Below, piece by piece: positions 7,213 to 16,025 of a stretch of 51,173 nt of DNA. The notes under the pieces were generated by a model. That model saw nothing but the letters and a program-made list of their open reading frames with translations, ran no database searches and was not told the origin of the DNA. The number at the start of each line of letters is the position of its first letter. The stretch's first letter is position 1. Source of the DNA: Lachnospiraceae bacterium UBA7093 (GTDB taxonomy: Bacteria > Bacillota > Clostridia > Lachnospirales > Lachnospiraceae); contig DKYT01000026.1 of assembly GCA_002492465.1 (NCBI GenBank), positions 1 to 51,173 of the forward strand. Direction: 5' to 3'. The translations under genes were made by a program, and so were the position numbers.

Positions 7213-8436
7213 ATGAAGATCATAACGGGCGGCGTGACCGCGGCGGAGGGCTTTGAAGCCGCAGGCGTGGAGGCTGGAATCAAGTATAAGGACAGAAAGG
7301 ATATGGCGCTTATTTACAGTAAAAAACCCTGCGTGCTTGCGGGAACCTTTACCAGTAATGTGGTGAAAGCGGCGCCGGTGATCTGGGATAAAAATGTGGT
7401 GGAGGGCGCGCCTTTCGGACAGGCGGTGGTAATCAATGCAGGGATCGCCAATGCCTGTACAGGGCAGGAAGGCTACGGGTACTGCGAAAGGACGGCGGCT
7501 CGCGGGGCGAAGGCTCTGGGCGTGCCTAAGGAGGCGGTACTGGTGGCGTCCACCGGTGTGATCGGAATGCAGCTTCCCATTGAAAAGATAGAGGCGGGAA
7601 TCGATAAACTTGCGCAGGCAAAGGCGGATACCATTGCCGCAGGGACTATGGCGGCGGAGGCAATCATGACCACCGATACCCGGTCAAAGCAGGCGGCAGT
7701 GGAGATTGACATAAAAGGTAAAAAGGTCACCCTGGGCGGTATGTGCAAGGGCTCCGGCATGATCCATCCCAATATGTGTACCATGCTTGCTTTTGTGACC
7801 ACAGACGCAGTGATTTCCAAAGAGCTTTTGACCAAAGCGGTGAAGGAGGATGTGCAGGATACCTTCAATATGGTTTCTGTGGACGGAGATACCTCCACCA
7901 ACGATACCCTTTTGGTGATGGCAAACGGCATGGCGGAGAATCCGGAAATAGAAGAGGGTACGCCGGAATTTGCACTATTTAAGGAGGCGCTTCATTATGT
8001 CAACGAATCCCTTGCCAAAATGATGGCGGGGGACGGGGAGGGCGCCACGGCGCTTTTTGAGACAAAGGTGGTGGGAGCGGCAACCAAAGAGGATGCGCGG
8101 CGCTTAAGCAAGTCGGTGATCTGCTCCAGCCTGACCAAGGCGGCAATTTACGGACACGACGCCAACTGGGGAAGAATCTTATGCGCCCTTGGCTATTCAG
8201 GGGCTTCCTTCGATCCGGAAAAAATAGAGCTTTATTTTGAGAGCAGGTCGGGGCGGATCCTGATTTATAAGGATGGCGTTGCCGCCGATTACAGCGAGGA
8301 GGAGGCAAGCCGGATCTTATCGGATCCGGAAGTGAGAGTGCTTGTGGATATGAAGATGGGGACGGAAACGGCAACGGCATGGGGCTGTGATCTGACCTAT
8401 GATTATGTGAAGATCAATGCAGATTACAGAAGTTAG
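7213..8436 (+). CDS. argJ: Bifunctional glutamate N-acetyltransferase / ornithine acetyltransferase
   Basis: ArgJ moves the acetyl group from N-acetylornithine to glutamate, closing the acetyl cycle of arginine synthesis; some members can also use acetyl-CoA. The 407-residue protein has the self-cleavage motif KGSGMIHPNMCTML, where Thr190 becomes the N-terminal nucleophile of the beta chain after the precursor cuts itself before it. The residue before Thr is Cys189 rather than the commoner Ala. Other family marks are the N-terminal GGVTAAEGFEAAGVEAGIK and the near-C-terminal HDANWGRILCALGYSG. AAAGAGGAAA upstream fits the start. The gene reads into argB with a short gap. Confidence 0.95.
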   Translation: MKIITGGVTAAEGFEAAGVEAGIKYKDRKDMALIYSKKPCVLAGTFTSNVVKAAPVIWDKNVVEGAPFGQAVVINAGIANACTGQEGYGYCERTAARGAKALGVPKEAVLVASTGVIGMQLPIEKIEAGIDKLAQAKADTIAAGTMAAEAIMTTDTRSKQAAVEIDIKGKKVTLGGMCKGSGMIHPNMCTMLAFVTTDAVISKELLTKAVKEDVQDTFNMVSVDGDTSTNDTLLVMANGMAENPEIEEGTPEFALFKEALHYVNESLAKMMAGDGEGATALFETKVVGAATKEDARRLSKSVICSSLTKAAIYGHDANWGRILCALGYSGASFDPEKIELYFESRSGRILIYKDGVAADYSEEEASRILSDPEVRVLVDMKMGTETATAWGCDLTYDYVKINADYRS

Positions 8437-8449
8437 GAGAGATAAGAGT

Positions 8450-9358
8450 ATGGAGAAGGATATTCAGGAAGTGTTAAAGAAAGCGGAGGTCTTGATTGAG
8501 GCGCTTCCGTATATTCAGAAGTTTAACAGAAAGATCATTGTAGTGAAGTACGGCGGTTCCGCCATGAGCAATGAAGAGCTGCAGAAAAACGTAATTAAGG
8601 ATGTGACGCTGCTTAAGCTGGTTGGGTTCAAGCCTATTATCGTCCACGGCGGAGGCAAGGAGATCAGCCGCTGGGTAGGCAAGGTAGGAAAGGAAGCAAG
8701 ATTTGTAAACGGTCTTCGGGTGACGGATGAAGAAACCATGGAGATCGCGGAGATGGTGCTGGGTAAAGTGAATAAAAGACTGGTGACCATGGTGCAGGAG
8801 CTTGGTGTGAGAGCGGTGGGAATCAGCGGCAAGGACGGCGGTCTGATTAACGTGGAAAAGAAATACGCGGACGGAGAAGATATCGGCTTTGTAGGGGATA
8901 TTCAAAGAGTCAATCCCAAGATTCTCTACGACCTTCTGGAAAAGGATTTTCTTCCTATCGTAGCGCCCATCGGACTGGACGAAAACTTTGAAACTTATAA
9001 TATCAACGCGGATGATGCGGCATGCGCCATTGCAAAGGCGGTAGGTGCGGATAAGCTGGTATTTCTCACAGATATCGAAGGGCTGTACAGAGACATCAAT
9101 GATAAAAGCTCCTTTATTCCCAGAATCACCGTTTCAGATGCGGACGCGCTGATTGAAGGGGGAATGATCGGAGGCGGCATGCTTCCCAAGCTTGGAAACT
9201 GTACCTCGGCTGTGAAAAGCGGCGTTAACAGAGTGCATATTCTGGACGGACGTATTCCCCACTGCCTGCTTTTGGAGATTTTCACCAATGAAGGTGTGGG
9301 AACCATGATCCTGCGGGATGAGGACAGGCAGCTTTGCGACCGGAATACGGAAGCATAG
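8450..9358 (+). CDS. argB: Acetylglutamate kinase
   Basis: ArgB phosphorylates N-acetylglutamate with ATP, the second step of arginine synthesis and often the feedback-controlled one. The 302-residue protein shows the amino-acid kinase fold: VVKYGGSAM near residue 32, the HGGGKEIS loop, RFVNGLRVTDEETMEIAEMVL, and the late GGMLPKLGNCTSAV phosphate-binding segment. The N-terminal helix MEKDIQEVLKKAEVLIEALPYIQKF is the extension linked in other bacteria to hexamer formation and arginine inhibition; that this enzyme is arginine-sensitive is an inference. The ATG at 8450 is preferred to 8417 because AGGAGA (8435-8440) sits at the right distance and the start avoids overlap with argJ. Confidence 0.95.
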   Translation: MEKDIQEVLKKAEVLIEALPYIQKFNRKIIVVKYGGSAMSNEELQKNVIKDVTLLKLVGFKPIIVHGGGKEISRWVGKVGKEARFVNGLRVTDEETMEIAEMVLGKVNKRLVTMVQELGVRAVGISGKDGGLINVEKKYADGEDIGFVGDIQRVNPKILYDLLEKDFLPIVAPIGLDENFETYNINADDAACAIAKAVGADKLVFLTDIEGLYRDINDKSSFIPRITVSDADALIEGGMIGGGMLPKLGNCTSAVKSGVNRVHILDGRIPHCLLLEIFTNEGVGTMILRDEDRQLCDRNTEA

Positions 9359-9375
9359 CAGAAGGGAGACAGTAT

Positions 9376-10578
9376 ATGGAAACCATGAAGGAATATATAG
9401 AAGACGCCGAAAAGGCGCTGCTTCATACTTATAACCGTTATCAGGTGGTTCTGGACAAGGGAGAGGGCGTTTATCTTTATGATATTGAGGGCAAAAAATA
9501 CTTGGATTTTTGCGCCGGTATAGCGGTCTTTGCCCTGGGTTATCATAATCAAAAGTATAACGACGCCTTAAAGGCGCAGATCGATAAGCTGATTCACACC
9601 TCCAACTATTATTACAATGTACCGGCAATTGAGGCGGCGAAAAAGCTGAAAAAGATTTCCGGTATGGACCGGGTATTTTTTACCAACAGCGGCGCGGAGG
9701 CTGTAGAGGGCGCCATCAAGGCGGCGCGGAAATATGCTTATCTGAAGGACGGCTGTACCGATCATGAAATTATTGCCATGGAACATTCCTTTCACGGGCG
9801 TACCTACGGCGCTTTGTCTGTAACGGGAAATCCCAAGTACCGGGAGGCATTTGAGCCGATGATCGGAAATATCCGATTTGCGCAGATGAACGATTTTGAA
9901 AGCGTGGTCTCGCAGGTGACGGATAAAACCTGCGCCATTCTTTTTGAGACGGTACAGGGAGAAGGGGGCATTTATCCCGCCCAGGAAGCATTTATGAAGA
10001 GGATCAGGGCGCTCTGTGATGAAAAAGACATTCTCCTGATTTTAGATGAGATCCAGTGCGGCATGGGACGCACCGGCTATATGTATGCCTGGCAGAAATA
10101 CAGCGTCAAACCGGATATTATGACCACGGCAAAGGCATTGGGATGCGGCGTTCCGGTGGGAGCCTTTCTGATGACGGAAAAGGTGGGGATGCATTCCCTT
10201 ACCAGCGGAGACCATGGAACTACCTATGGCGGCAATCCGCTGGCGGCGGAGGCGGTCAACATTGTGCTTGATTTATTTGAAGAGAACCATATAATAGATA
10301 ATGTGAAAGAGGTGGGCGCTTATCTGGAGAAAGAGCTGGACGCCCTTGTGGAGGAATATGACTGTGTTGAAACCCGTCGGGGCGCAGGGCTGATGCAGGG
10401 GCTTGTGCTGAACAGACCGGTGGGAACGATCATTACAAGCGCTTTGGATAAAGGTCTGATTCTGATTAATGCAGGTACAAACGTGATTCGTTTCGTTCCC
10501 CCTCTGATCATTGGGAAAGAGCATGTAGATGAAATGATGACAATCCTCAGGGCTTGTCTGAAGGAAGAAATGGAGTAA
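9376..10578 (+). CDS. argD: Acetylornithine aminotransferase
   Basis: ArgD is a class III pyridoxal-phosphate aminotransferase that converts N-acetylglutamate semialdehyde to N-acetylornithine using glutamate. The 400-residue protein contains the expected YLDFCAGIAVFALGYHN start region, NSGAEAVEGAIKAARKYA, the HSFHGRTYGALS loop, LILDEIQCGMGRTG with the cofactor-binding Asp, and the PLP lysine Lys253 in TTAKALGCGVPVGAF. The start at 9376 is supported by AAGGGAGA at 9362-9369; the upstream in-frame start at 9334 would overlap argB. It ends 3 bp before the gene for a solute-binding protein, which must be part of the same transcript. Confidence 0.95.
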   Translation: METMKEYIEDAEKALLHTYNRYQVVLDKGEGVYLYDIEGKKYLDFCAGIAVFALGYHNQKYNDALKAQIDKLIHTSNYYYNVPAIEAAKKLKKISGMDRVFFTNSGAEAVEGAIKAARKYAYLKDGCTDHEIIAMEHSFHGRTYGALSVTGNPKYREAFEPMIGNIRFAQMNDFESVVSQVTDKTCAILFETVQGEGGIYPAQEAFMKRIRALCDEKDILLILDEIQCGMGRTGYMYAWQKYSVKPDIMTTAKALGCGVPVGAFLMTEKVGMHSLTSGDHGTTYGGNPLAAEAVNIVLDLFEENHIIDNVKEVGAYLEKELDALVEEYDCVETRRGAGLMQGLVLNRPVGTIITSALDKGLILINAGTNVIRFVPPLIIGKEHVDEMMTILRACLKEEME

Positions 10579-10581
10579 ATC

Positions 10582-12030
10582 ATGAGTCTGAAAAAACGAC
10601 TTACGGCAGCAGGAATCATTGCCATAGCCGCATTGGTTATCTTTGGTGTAGCCAAATCAGGCATTTCGGTCAGTGAAAAGCAGGAGGAAGAGGAGCTTTT
10701 CACAGGAGGAAAGGAGACGGTTTATCTGTGGTATACAGATGAAGCGCTGACTTCTTATCTTAGCAGTGCGGCTGTAACCTACAACGAGACCCATGAGGTC
10801 CGTGTGGTGCCGGTATTGCAGTCCGGACTGGAATACCTTGAAAATATCAATCAGGCATCTTTAGAGGAAAATATTCCCGATTTGTACGTGATCAGCCATG
10901 ATTCCCTTGAAAAAGCTTATCTTGCAGGTCTTGCCGGGGAAGTAAAGCCTCCCCAGGGAACGGACATGGAGCAGCGTTATATTGGAACCGGTCTTCATGC
11001 GGCTTCCTATAAGGACAAGCTGATTGGCTATCCTTTTTACTTTGAAACCAGCTCGCTGCTGTACAATAAAACCTACCTGGAGAACATGGCGAGAGACCAG
11101 CTGGAGGCGGAAGCGGACCGCGCGGCGGGCGAGGCGGCACAGGAAAGTGCGGATGCGGCGCAGGAAGCAGGGACTGCAGGGGAAGAAGGAAGCGCAGATA
11201 CGGCGGACACAGAAGGAACCATTCAGGGGGAACCCTTTACCCAGGAACAGGTGGATGAGAGAGTCAGGGAGCTGATTCCTGAAACGATTCAGGAAATTGA
11301 GACCTTTGCAGACAGCTATGATGCGCCGGAGCAGGTGGAAGGCGTTTTTAAATGGGATGTAACAGATATTTTTTATAATTACTTCTTTGTAGGAAATTCT
11401 ATTAAGATTGGCGGAGAAGCGGGATGGGATCCGGCGCAGATCGATATTTATAATCAGGATGCCGTCTCCAGCATGAAGGTTTATCAGGAATTGAACCAGT
11501 TCTTTTCCATTGATACCAGCGAAAGCGACTACGAAGCGATTCTGGATGAGTTTATGGAAGGGAAAATGGTCTTTACCATGGCGACCACGGACGCTGTCTT
11601 TAAGCTGGAACATGCGAAGTCGGACGGACTCTTTGCCTATGACTATGACATTGCGCTGACGCCGGACATCGATGAAAACAGAAAGTCCCGTTCCCTGTCC
11701 ATGACAAGCTGCGTTGCGGTAAACGGATATTCCCATAACAAGGATGCAGCCAATGATTTTGCGCTATTTTTAACTTCACAGTACAATGATATTCTGTATG
11801 CGCGGACGGGAAAGGTTTCGGCGGCAACGGGAGTGGACTATGGCTATGAGGCGCTTTCCAAGTTTGCCCAGGAATATGAGAAATCCATCTCCATGCCCAA
11901 GATGATCGAAACCAGTAATTTTTGGGTCAATCTGGAAGTGGCTTTTTCACAGATCTGGAACGGGGCGGATGCGGATGAAAAATTAAAGGAGCTGTCGGAC
12001 CGGATCATGTCCCAGGTAACCGTCGATTAA
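10582..12030 (+). CDS. Orphan extracellular solute-binding protein (sugar type, family 1)
   Basis: This 482-residue protein resembles maltose-type solute-binding proteins: ETVYLWYTDEALTSYL at the mature start, IPDLYVISHDSLEKAYLAG, LIGYPFYFETSSLLYNKTYL (the family Y/FPxxxETxxLxYNK motif), and FMEGKMVFTMATTDAVF late in the protein. The N-terminus is a hydrophobic helix (IIAIAALVIFGVA) without a lipobox cysteine, so it may remain anchored by that helix. An Ala/Glu-rich low-complexity insert at about residues 170-212 interrupts the domain. No permease or ATPase gene is nearby, and it begins 3 bp after argD. It may serve a distant transporter or act as a sensor. Its ligand is unknown. Confidence 0.78.
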   Translation: MSLKKRLTAAGIIAIAALVIFGVAKSGISVSEKQEEEELFTGGKETVYLWYTDEALTSYLSSAAVTYNETHEVRVVPVLQSGLEYLENINQASLEENIPDLYVISHDSLEKAYLAGLAGEVKPPQGTDMEQRYIGTGLHAASYKDKLIGYPFYFETSSLLYNKTYLENMARDQLEAEADRAAGEAAQESADAAQEAGTAGEEGSADTADTEGTIQGEPFTQEQVDERVRELIPETIQEIETFADSYDAPEQVEGVFKWDVTDIFYNYFFVGNSIKIGGEAGWDPAQIDIYNQDAVSSMKVYQELNQFFSIDTSESDYEAILDEFMEGKMVFTMATTDAVFKLEHAKSDGLFAYDYDIALTPDIDENRKSRSLSMTSCVAVNGYSHNKDAANDFALFLTSQYNDILYARTGKVSAATGVDYGYEALSKFAQEYEKSISMPKMIETSNFWVNLEVAFSQIWNGADADEKLKELSDRIMSQVTVD

Positions 12031-12126
12031 GGAAAAGGGACAGAAAGACCGCATAAGCGTATGCATAATTTTCCAATCATATGGAGATGATAAACCCAGG
12101 AAACAGGTTAAGGAGGTTTCTCTCAT

Positions 12127-12564
12127 ATGATTGGATTTTTTATTGCACTTATTTCAGGCGCTCTGATGAGCGTTCAGGGCGTATTCAATACACAGGTAAC
12201 GAAAACTTCCGGTATCTGGGTTGCCAATGCCTTCGTCCAGCTTACGGCGCTGCTGGTCTGCCTGGGGGCATGGCTGCTTACAGACCGGTCTTCCTTTGGA
12301 ACCCTTGCCAAGGTGGAGCCGAAATACATGTTGCTGGGAGGAGCCATCGGCGCCTTTATCACTTACACGGTAATCAAAAGCATGGAGATGCTGGGACCGG
12401 CTAAGGCGGTCATGCTGATTGTGATTGCCCAGCTGATCGTTGCCTATGTGATCGAGCTTCTGGGGATGTTTGGAGTGGAAAGGCAGCCTCTGGAATGGCG
12501 GAAGATTGTAGGAATGCTGGTGGCGATTGTAGGAATCGTAATTTTCAAGTGGGAGAAAGGGTGA
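12127..12564 (+). CDS. DMT-superfamily small membrane protein (YdcZ/DUF606 type)
   Basis: The 145-residue protein has four or five hydrophobic helices and the opening FFIALISGALMSVQGVFNTQV, typical of the DUF606/YdcZ branch of the drug/metabolite transporter superfamily. Such short members usually work as dimers of two antiparallel copies. A strong AAGGAGG site (12110-12116) precedes the ATG. The 96 bp after the solute-binding gene contain a weak hairpin around 12053-12062 but no convincing terminator. Substrate and direction of transport are not evident. The gene ends 6 bp before the long palindrome starting at 12571. Confidence 0.8.
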   Translation: MIGFFIALISGALMSVQGVFNTQVTKTSGIWVANAFVQLTALLVCLGAWLLTDRSSFGTLAKVEPKYMLLGGAIGAFITYTVIKSMEMLGPAKAVMLIVIAQLIVAYVIELLGMFGVERQPLEWRKIVGMLVAIVGIVIFKWEKG

Positions 12565-12570
12565 GAGAGC

Positions 12571-12910
12571 GTTTTGACCTGTTGTAAGGATAAGGAGCAG
12601 GGGCGTCCCAGGCGTTTGGCGGCGTGCCCGGCGTCGTTTATACACCCTTTTCGGTCTGGGCTCTAAATCGGATTTCACTAACAGAATGTGGCAATAATTT
12701 TAATTTTGTCGGGTCAGATTCCAGCGGCGTCCATGCCGCAGGAATCTTAAAACCGCCGTCCTGGCGGTTTTGCCCTCGTTTACGAAACATTCTGTAAGTG
12801 AAATGACCGATTTACCGCAAAAGACCGGAAAAGGGTGTATAAACGACGCCGGGCACGCCGCCCAAACGCCTGGGACGCCCCTGCTCCTTATCCTTACAAC
12901 AGGTCAAAAC
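12571..12910. repeat. Large imperfect inverted repeat (about 120-bp arms), MITE-like or structured element
   Basis: The outer 87 bp (12571-12657) are almost perfectly complementary to 12823-12910, differing only by two single-base insertions on the right arm (an extra G in GTTTGGGCGG and an extra C in TTTTCCGG when read on the complement). The pairing continues less perfectly inward to ACAGAATGT (12681-12689) against ACATTCTGT (12787-12795). The central part holds two further hairpins: AGATTCC to GGAATCT (12716-12747) and AAAACCGCC to GGCGGTTTT (12749-12771). No credible gene lies inside. The shape suits a non-autonomous mobile element or a long RNA hairpin; no target-site duplication is obvious at the ends. 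Confidence 0.8.
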
Positions 12911-13026
12911 TGTCGGATATAAGGAAAGATGGCCCCCTCACATCCCTTTGCCTGATACCGTATCCGATATCTTGGCGTAAGCGTGAAAAGTAACAAAAAA
13001 TGAAGAAAAAATGAAGAATCTTTGGC

Positions 13027-13096
13027 TTGTCAATCCCTTCGATTTACTTTACAATAAAATAGTATCGTTATAAGGGGCTTTCCGTGTGACGGAAAG
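13027..13096 (+). promoter_or_regulatory. Promoter and leader hairpin of the comEA operon
   Basis: TTGTCA (13027-13032) and TACAAT (13050-13055) are 17 bp apart, giving a start near 13062. The leader contains a perfect 7-bp stem, CTTTCCG with CGGAAAG (about 13078-13096), that overlaps the AAGGAA ribosome site just before the comEA ATG and could limit translation. The stretch 12911-13026 holds nothing else I can identify. Confidence 0.65.
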
Positions 13097-13104
13097 GAAT
13101 AGCG

Positions 13105-13785
13105 ATGAAAAAGAAATTGAAAATAGCGGCAGTAACGGCGGTTATTATTTTTTGTATGCTCCAGGGCTGTGTGAAAAAGGAAAAACAGGAGGAGCTTCTT
13201 CTTATTCCTACTGAAGAGGAAAACACGGCACAGGATGTAATTTCCCAGGATGCAGGCGCGGTTTTTTCAGACATTAGCGCTGCGGATAGTGCCGGTGAGG
13301 GCAGAAGTTCCGGTGACGGAGAAGATGGCGCGGGGGAGGACAGGCAGTACTGCGTGGTACATATTTGCGGAGCCGTGAAGGAGCCGGGAGTCTATACCCT
13401 GGAAGAAAAAAGCCGGATTTATCAGGCAGTGGAAGAGGCAGGGGGATTTCGGGAGGATGCGGCTTCGGATTATTTAAACCAGGCGGATCTGATTGCAGAC
13501 GGCATGAAAATTTACGTTCCGACTAAGGAAGAAGCAGACAGCCTTGCATTTCCCGGCGGTTGGACAAATACCGGCAGTGAGGAAAAAGAAAAGGGGCTTG
13601 TGAATATTAACACGGCGGGGGAAGAGCTTTTAAAGACCCTTCCCGGCGTGGGAGAGAGCAAAGCGAGGAGTATTATCGCCTATCGGGAAAAGAACGGCGG
13701 ATTCCGGCAGACGGAGGATATTATGAATGTGGAAGGGATAAAGGAGGGGCTGTTTCAAAAAATAAAAGGCAGCATTACTGTGTAG
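13105..13785 (+). CDS. comEA: ComEA-family DNA-binding lipoprotein (SLBB plus helix-hairpin-helix)
   Basis: ComEA is the surface DNA receptor of natural transformation. The 226-residue product has a lipobox-like CMLQGC at about residues 17-22 in place of the usual simple membrane anchor, an acidic linker, an SLBB domain (YCVVHICGAVKEPGVYTL, about 88-135) and a C-terminal double helix-hairpin-helix, LVNINTAGEELLKTLPGVG to GFRQTEDIMNVEGI (about 170-220), that binds DNA without sequence preference. It is the first gene after a clear promoter and is followed by a two-component system and comEC. Whether the cell is competent is not shown by the sequence. Confidence 0.88.
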   Translation: MKKKLKIAAVTAVIIFCMLQGCVKKEKQEELLLIPTEEENTAQDVISQDAGAVFSDISAADSAGEGRSSGDGEDGAGEDRQYCVVHICGAVKEPGVYTLEEKSRIYQAVEEAGGFREDAASDYLNQADLIADGMKIYVPTKEEADSLAFPGGWTNTGSEEKEKGLVNINTAGEELLKTLPGVGESKARSIIAYREKNGGFRQTEDIMNVEGIKEGLFQKIKGSITV

Positions 13786-13816
13786 ATTTAGTTGTAGGAA
13801 AAGGCAGGATTGTGAC

Positions 13817-14497
13817 ATGGCGAAAAAAGTGCTGGTTGTGGATGACGAAAAATTGATTGTAAAGGGAATTCGGTTCAGCCTGGAGCAGGACGGAATGGAA
13901 GTGGACTGCGCTTATGACGGTGAGGAAGCGCTGGAAATGATTAAAAATAAGGAGTATGATATTATTTTGCTGGATGTTATGCTGCCTAAGCTTACGGGAT
14001 TTGAGGTATGCCAGCAGGTCAGGGAGTTTTCCAATGTCCCCATTGTTATGTTAACCGCTAAAGGCGAAGATATGGATAAAATTCTTGGCTTGGAGTATGG
14101 GGCGGACGATTATATTACCAAGCCCTTTAATATTCTTGAGGTAAAAGCAAGACTGAAGGCAATCATCAGACGTACGGCGCCTAAACCCAAGGAAGCTTTA
14201 AAGACCATAGAAAGCGGGGATATGAGGCTGGACTGCGACGGCAGACGGGTTTATATTGCCGGAAAAGAGATTAATTTAACCGCAAAGGAATTTGAACTTT
14301 TGGAGCTGTTGGTGATAAATGCCAATAAGGTATACAGCAGGGAAAATCTCCTGAAGCTGGTGTGGGGCAACGACTATCCGGGGGATGTGCGCACAGTGGA
14401 TGTACATATCAGAAGATTGCGGGAAAAGATCGAACAGAACCCTTCGGAGCCTAAGTATGTGCATACGAAATGGGGAGTAGGCTATTATTTTGCATAG
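13817..14497 (+). CDS. OmpR/PhoB-family response regulator
   Basis: This 226-residue regulator has a receiver domain with the acidic pocket in VVDDEK, the phosphorylated Asp53 in LLDVMLP, Thr in VMLTAK and Lys in YITKPF, followed by a winged-helix DNA-binding domain (about 130-226) including the YSRENLLKLVWG and RTVDVHIRRLREKIE segments. The histidine kinase gene follows 35 bp later, so the two form a pair. It sits between comEA and comEC, suggesting joint transcription with competence genes, but its target genes cannot be read from sequence. It resembles RegX3/WalR-type regulators in general layout. Confidence 0.93.
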   Translation: MAKKVLVVDDEKLIVKGIRFSLEQDGMEVDCAYDGEEALEMIKNKEYDIILLDVMLPKLTGFEVCQQVREFSNVPIVMLTAKGEDMDKILGLEYGADDYITKPFNILEVKARLKAIIRRTAPKPKEALKTIESGDMRLDCDGRRVYIAGKEINLTAKEFELLELLVINANKVYSRENLLKLVWGNDYPGDVRTVDVHIRRLREKIEQNPSEPKYVHTKWGVGYYFA

Positions 14498-14532
14498 CGA
14501 CAGGAAAGGGTAATTGAAAGGCAGTGCCGATT

Positions 14533-16014
14533 ATGGCTGATAAGATAAAGACAATTCTCAAAAAAATGAAAATATGGCGGAGCCTTAAGGCCCGCCTGTT
14601 TGTCATTATTTTTCTCATGGGAACAATTCCCGGCATCTTTGTGCGTGCCGGCATTCTGGAAAATTATGAAAACCGTGCGGTGGAAGTACGTACCTCCGAT
14701 GTGCAGACGCAGCTCAGAATCATTGCAAATCACCTGATCACCTATAATTATCTGCAGGATACCTCCTCGGAGGTGATCGGGGCGGAGCTTGAACAGCTTT
14801 CCAATCTGTACAGCGGAAGAGTGCTTGTGATTAACGGAAATCTGAAGGTGGTAAAGGATACCTACGGCATCAGCGAGGGAAAGACCATTGTATCTCAGGA
14901 AGTAATTCGCTGCATGAAGGGTACCAATACCACCAACTATGACGCAGTCAACGGTTTTATAGAAATTACCCTGCCCATTGTGGAAACTGTCTCCGCCCAG
15001 ATGGCGACGGCGGATATGCCGGAGGGGACAGAGCTGGTGCGGGGCGTTATGCTTACCAGCGTTTCCACGGACAGCATAGTGGCAACGATGGAGATCCTGA
15101 ACCGGAAGGCATTGATCGTTGAGATTATTATGTTTTTCTGTATTTTTGTGATTGCGCTGGTTTTGGCGCAGATTCTGATCAGACCTTTCGACCGGATATC
15201 CAAGGCGATCAGCGAGGTAAAGGAAGGCTATACCAACGATCCGGTTTCCGTGCCCGATTATCTGGAGACAGAGCATATAGTGGACGCTTTTAACAGCCTG
15301 CTGGAGAGGATGAAGGTGCTGGACGATTCCAGAAAGGAATTTGTGGCAAATGTATCCCACGAGCTGAAAACCCCCATCACTTCGGTAAAGGTGCTTGCCG
15401 ATTCTCTTTTGGCGCAGCAGGATGTTCCAGCGGAGTTGTACCGTGAATTTATGGTAGACATTGCGGAGGAGATCGAGCGGGAGGACAAGATCATCAACGA
15501 TCTTCTTGCCCTTGTGAAAATGGATAAGTCCGCTGCGGTACTGAATATCAGCGTAATTAATATTAACGAGCTTACGGAGATCATTCTGAAAAGGCTTCGT
15601 CCCATTGCCCGGAAAAATAACATCGAAGTGACTCTGATCAGTAAGCGGGAGATCATGGCAGAGGTAGATGAAGTCAAAATGTCCCTGATCCTGACCAATC
15701 TGGTGGAAAATGCAATTAAGTACAACCGGGAACAGGGAAAGGTAGATGTAACTCTGGACGCGGATCACCAGTTTTTTACGGTGGAAGTGGCGGATACGGG
15801 GATTGGTATTCCGGAGGAATCTTTGCACCAGATTTATGAACGATTTTACCGGGTGGACAAGTCTCATTCAAGGGAAATCGGAGGTACCGGTCTGGGGCTT
15901 GCGATCACCAAAAGTGCAGTGCTTCTTCACAGGGGCTCCATCAAGGCGGAGAGCGTAGAAGGGGAAGGAACCATCTTTACGGTGAAAATACCCCTTACCA
16001 GAGTTCTGGTATAA
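14533..16014 (+). CDS. Sensor histidine kinase
   Basis: The protein (493 aa) has an N-terminal membrane helix (LFVIIFLMGTIPGIFV), an extracellular sensing region of about 140 residues, a second helix (IVEIIMFFCIFVIALVLA), a HAMP linker, a dimerisation domain with the phosphorylated His276 in VSHELKTP, and an ATPase domain with N box NLVENAIKYN, G1 DTGIGIP and G2 GGTGLGLAI. It should phosphorylate the response regulator encoded just upstream. The start at ATG 14533 is preferred; GTG 14524 is in frame but lies too close to the GAAAGG. No PAS domain is seen. The signal it reads is unknown; the GerMN lipoprotein after it is a candidate partner on the outer face. Confidence 0.92.
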   Translation: MADKIKTILKKMKIWRSLKARLFVIIFLMGTIPGIFVRAGILENYENRAVEVRTSDVQTQLRIIANHLITYNYLQDTSSEVIGAELEQLSNLYSGRVLVINGNLKVVKDTYGISEGKTIVSQEVIRCMKGTNTTNYDAVNGFIEITLPIVETVSAQMATADMPEGTELVRGVMLTSVSTDSIVATMEILNRKALIVEIIMFFCIFVIALVLAQILIRPFDRISKAISEVKEGYTNDPVSVPDYLETEHIVDAFNSLLERMKVLDDSRKEFVANVSHELKTPITSVKVLADSLLAQQDVPAELYREFMVDIAEEIEREDKIINDLLALVKMDKSAAVLNISVININELTEIILKRLRPIARKNNIEVTLISKREIMAEVDEVKMSLILTNLVENAIKYNREQGKVDVTLDADHQFFTVEVADTGIGIPEESLHQIYERFYRVDKSHSREIGGTGLGLAITKSAVLLHRGSIKAESVEGEGTIFTVKIPLTRVLV

Positions 16015-16025
16015 AGGAGTAATTA

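Noticed and set aside
10861..11736. A 291-residue minus-strand frame inside the solute-binding gene
   Set aside because: No recognisable domain, no ribosome site, and the plus-strand frame has clear family motifs.
12047..12075. Possible ArgR box TGCATAATTTTCCA after the solute-binding gene
   Set aside because: Only about 11 of 14 positions fit and it lies after, not before, the arginine genes.
12154..12678. A 174-residue minus-strand frame over the DMT gene and palindrome
   Set aside because: It overlaps a well-supported membrane protein on the other strand and has no domain or start signal.
14485..15867. A 460-residue open frame opposite the histidine kinase
   Set aside because: The kinase frame has all motifs in order and a proper operon position; the antisense frame is His/Arg-rich with no domain, so it is a mirror of codon bias.
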